Of a DNA stretch of 16,138 nucleotides, positions 14,029 to 16,138 are shown one piece after another. The translations under genes were made by a program, and so were the position numbers. Under the pieces are notes generated by a model. That model searched no databases. It worked only from the letters and a program-made list of their open reading frames with translations, and was not told where the DNA came from. This stretch comes from Promethearchaeota archaeon (GTDB lineage: Archaea > Asgardarchaeota > Lokiarchaeia > Sigynarchaeales > SOKP01): assembly GCA_019894875.1 (NCBI GenBank), contig JAGXNR010000060.1:1-16138 (forward strand). Reading direction: 5' to 3'. Within the stretch, counting starts at the first letter, position 1. Each line of letters opens with the position of its first letter.

Positions 14029-15663
14029 TTAATAAATATGATGCTCTGGAATAGTTATATATATTGGTGACCAATTGAGCAATCCTTTAGCGTTTTCATT
14101 TTGCTCATTTTCGGTTTCGACTCTCCTAATTTCATACTCCAGCGAATTACCTTTACTTACATTTCCTGCCACTCTGACTAAACCTTTACTAAGGTATCTA
14201 AGACCTTCTTGGTCATTTTGAGCGACTGGTTCAGATTCTAATTTCGCAAAAAGAGGAAAGAATCTTTCATGTAACCCAGAATGTCCTTTAGGACAGTGAT
14301 CTAAACCCTTTATATTTGGTATTATACATCCTTCGTCGCAAAAATTAAGCATAAAACCCCTGTTATTATTTTGCTCGTGTTCAGCAATACGTCCTAATAA
14401 AATCATGGGCTTAGAATCACCATTTTTTATCAATTCGTATTCAAGAACACTTCTCTTAGTCTTTAAATGAATAAAATCATTAATACTTGGCCCTTGCTGA
14501 ACTGCTTTTTTAAAACCTTCTTGAACCTTTAAAAGTCCAGAAATGCATGTAGCTCCTGAACCGTAAGAACCAAAGTAAATAGTATCATTGACACGAGCAT
14601 GATTTTCGATTAAATATAATATCTGAGCCCACACTGCTGCATTATACATATTACCAAAATGCATTGGAACTCGTAATTGTGGGAGAACTCTCGCTTTTAC
14701 ATTTGTGTTAACCCAATGTGACAATCTTTCTAAATTTGATGATGTAAATCCTCTTTCATTAAGTTTCAAATAAAGGTATTCAGGCAAAACTGTGACATCA
14801 TGTAAGAATGAATCAATTTTTTTCAAAATTGATGACTTAAAGCGATTTTTTTCAAATTTTGGTAAATCACTTATATGTTTAATCCACCGTTTTAGGATAA
14901 TTTGTTGCATTATCTTCAGCGGGAGTTTTGAAAATGGTGCGTGAAATGTATAAAAATCAGTTTGAAAATCTCCAATATTTTTAACCAAATCGTCATAGGC
15001 TTTTAATTGAAAGTCAATATAAGTGGCTTGAGAGTATTGTCCAAAAGCTCTTGCATTCTTATCGTATGAGGGTCTAAAAAAATCATTAACATTCCCGGAA
15101 ATTCTGCCAAATCGCTTTGAAAATGTGGCGATCCGAGGATTTTCTGATATAACAAGCCCAATTGCTCCTGAACCCTGTGTAGGTTCTCCAGGGGAGCCTA
15201 TATGGTATTGAGATATGTCTGCGCTGATCACTAGAGCTTTGTTAATTATCCCATTCTGAATCATTCCGATGGCATTTAAAATTGCTAGCGTCCCGCCTGC
15301 ACAGGCGTTGTAAATGTCTTGAGTAAGTGCGTTGGGCGATATGTTCAACATTTCAGCAAAAATATTCGAGATACTCTTAGCCGCGTATACTTCCGTCTCT
15401 GTACCGACAAATAGTGCATCTATACTCTTCGAGTCAATCCCACCACGTTGTAAAGCATTATATCCTGCTTTCAACCCGAGAGAAATTATATCTTCATCAA
15501 CATCAGCAAGTCGCATTTCCTTAGAAAGAAGTCCTTTTGCATATTTTTCGGGATCTACTTTCCTTTCTATCGCAAGTTCTGTTAAATTTAAAAAATGTCT
15601 AGGTGCGTAAAAACCAATCGAGTCAAGTCCGATATTACCGAATAAATATTCATCCGAGATCAT
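14029..15663 (-). CDS. mvaS: HMG-CoA synthase with C-terminal Cys/His extension
   Basis: Condenses acetyl-CoA with acetoacetyl-CoA to HMG-CoA. Thiolase-fold domain, about residues 8-390: VGTETEVYAAKS (Glu89, general base), YNACAGGT (Cys121, nucleophile), GEPTQGSGAIGLVI (159-172), FFRPSYDKN, FHAPFSKLP (240-248, His241), GNMYNAA (337-343) and FGSYGSGATCISG (364-376). GEPTQGxGA, the FxRP block and FHxPF resemble bacterial/eukaryotic HMGS more than the shorter archaeal type (about 350 residues). Two additions: a basic insertion (about 255-325) after the active-site His, and a C-terminal region (about 405-544) with Cys442, Cys446, Cys457 and His461 spaced like a small zinc site, then a beta-rich segment. 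The start is ATG 15663; no good Shine-Dalgarno site. First gene of the operon. The core call is firm, the extension unknown. Confidence 0.93.
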   Translation of the reverse strand: MISDEYLFGNIGLDSIGFYAPRHFLNLTELAIERKVDPEKYAKGLLSKEMRLADVDEDIISLGLKAGYNALQRGGIDSKSIDALFVGTETEVYAAKSISNIFAEMLNISPNALTQDIYNACAGGTLAILNAIGMIQNGIINKALVISADISQYHIGSPGEPTQGSGAIGLVISENPRIATFSKRFGRISGNVNDFFRPSYDKNARAFGQYSQATYIDFQLKAYDDLVKNIGDFQTDFYTFHAPFSKLPLKIMQQIILKRWIKHISDLPKFEKNRFKSSILKKIDSFLHDVTVLPEYLYLKLNERGFTSSNLERLSHWVNTNVKARVLPQLRVPMHFGNMYNAAVWAQILYLIENHARVNDTIYFGSYGSGATCISGLLKVQEGFKKAVQQGPSINDFIHLKTKRSVLEYELIKNGDSKPMILLGRIAEHEQNNNRGFMLNFCDEGCIIPNIKGLDHCPKGHSGLHERFFPLFAKLESEPVAQNDQEGLRYLSKGLVRVAGNVSKGNSLEYEIRRVETENEQNENAKGLLNWSPIYITIPEHHIY

Positions 15664-16107
15664 AGACTATCATTGTTTTTCCTTTTTTTCCATGAAAAAA
15701 TTAATAATTTAACTTAATGTTTATAAGTTCAAATACTTATCTAACTAAATTATTCTTATAAGAGGATTTGTTTATTTAAACGTTCTCACTTGTTTAATAT
15801 TTGTAACAGTTCAAACTCTTAATCGTTGTAAAGTTTGTTAATTCGACAAATGGGTATATTTTTGAGTTGTGATTAAAATCCGACATAAATAAGATTGCTA
15901 AGGGTTCGGGTCTCTTTTCTATTAAATTTTAAATAGATTAACTGAAATCCGTATCACTTTAAATTTATTTTAAAAAATTGCATGTGCTAAATGTAAGAAA
16001 TATTTTAAAGAACCTTTCAATATCAGTTATAAACTACTTTATAAATTTTTAAAATCTTTTAATATAAGATAGTTTCATTATTTAGAAGTATTAGAAGGAA
16101 ATAAACA
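15664..16107. other. AT-rich divergent intergenic region without a convincing gene
   Basis: 444 bases between HMG-CoA synthase (minus) and a possible plus-strand gene at the window end. It holds the likely operon promoter near 15723 and, for the plus strand, TATA-like stretches such as CTTTATAAATTT (about 16038-16049) and AATATAAGATAG (about 16061-16072). A 33-codon plus-strand open frame at 15974-16072 starting after a stop reads KIACAKCKKYFKEPF..., a CxxC-bearing peptide, but it has no ATG, GTG or TTG start. No tRNA or other RNA gene could be supported. Confidence 0.5.
15719..15727 (-). promoter_or_regulatory. Possible TATA box for the mevalonate operon
   Basis: CTTATAAAC on the minus strand, about 56-64 bases before the HMG-CoA synthase ATG, preceded by the purine-rich GAA. 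With an archaeal TATA-to-start distance of about 25 bases this gives a leader of about 30 bases. It is a resemblance only, in very AT-rich surroundings. Confidence 0.35.
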
Positions 16108-16138
16108 TTGCCGACAGAACCATCTGAACTTGTTTTTA
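16108..16138 (+). CDS. Possible start of a new gene, cut by window end
   Basis: TTG at 16108 with AGAAGGA (16093-16099) 8 bases upstream opens a frame MPTEPSELVF that runs to the window end without a stop. The Shine-Dalgarno spacing matches other starts in this window, and TTG starts are used elsewhere here. Only ten codons are visible, so the product cannot be named and the call is tentative. Confidence 0.35.
   Translation, partial: MPTEPSELVF

Noticed and set aside
15890..15930. tRNA-like T arm: AAGGG-TTCGGGT-CTCTT can pair as a 5-bp stem with a 7-base loop.
   Set aside because: The invariant A of the T loop is G, and no matching acceptor stem, anticodon arm or D arm was found upstream.
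1..16138. CRISPR arrays, insertion sequences, integrases or defence genes.
   Set aside because: No regularly spaced repeats, transposase motifs, terminal inverted repeats or defence-type proteins were seen; the window is a metabolic locus.

Overview
The window is AT-rich archaeal DNA, most likely from an Asgard (Lokiarchaeia-like) archaeon. This rests on three things: a lower mevalonate pathway of the archaeal type (phosphomevalonate dehydratase, UbiD-family decarboxylase, isopentenyl phosphate kinase), a small longin-like protein of the kind common in Asgard genomes, and Shine-Dalgarno sites with mixed ATG/GTG/TTG starts. The taxonomic call is inference; no rRNA or other marker gene is present.

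Layout. Positions 1-2518 (+) hold the 3' part of a GH38 alpha-mannosidase. Positions 2692-4380 (-) hold a membrane alpha/beta hydrolase with about eight C-terminal membrane helices. A 188-bp divergent spacer follows. Then come three plus-strand genes: a polyprenyl diphosphate synthase (4569-5645), the flavin prenyltransferase UbiX (5777-6322) and a longin-like protein (6373-6765). They meet, convergently, a nine-kilobase minus-strand cluster that reads, in transcription order, HMG-CoA synthase (15663-14029), class II HMG-CoA reductase (13955-12675), UbiD-like decarboxylase (12593-11283), phosphomevalonate dehydratase large (11265-10072) and small (10075-9686) subunits, mevalonate kinase (9684-8749), isopentenyl phosphate kinase (8770-7922) and type 2 IPP isomerase (7912-6782). 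About 440 bp of AT-rich spacer follows, then a possible new plus-strand gene at the very end.

Together these genes encode an almost complete archaeal isoprenoid pathway from acetoacetyl-CoA to a long prenyl diphosphate, the membrane-lipid precursor. HMGS and HMGR make mevalonate. MVK makes mevalonate 5-phosphate. The two-subunit AcnX-type dehydratase makes trans-anhydromevalonate 5-phosphate, and the UbiD-like enzyme decarboxylates it to isopentenyl phosphate with a prenylated-FMN cofactor made by the neighbouring UbiX. IPK and IDI2 make IPP and DMAPP, and the prenyl synthase elongates them. Only acetoacetyl-CoA thiolase is not seen. The genes from UbiD to IDI2 are tightly packed, with ATGA overlaps and Shine-Dalgarno sites inside upstream genes, so they are probably one translationally coupled operon.

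The most notable points are: the completeness and near-pathway order of the locus; its mosaic character (HMGS and HMGR resemble bacterial/eukaryotic or class II enzymes, the lower pathway is archaeal); a Cys/His-bearing C-terminal extension on HMGS; a Gln-to-His change in a conserved active-site motif of IDI2; a perfect inverted repeat between HMGS and HMGR; and the longin-like gene beside UbiX.
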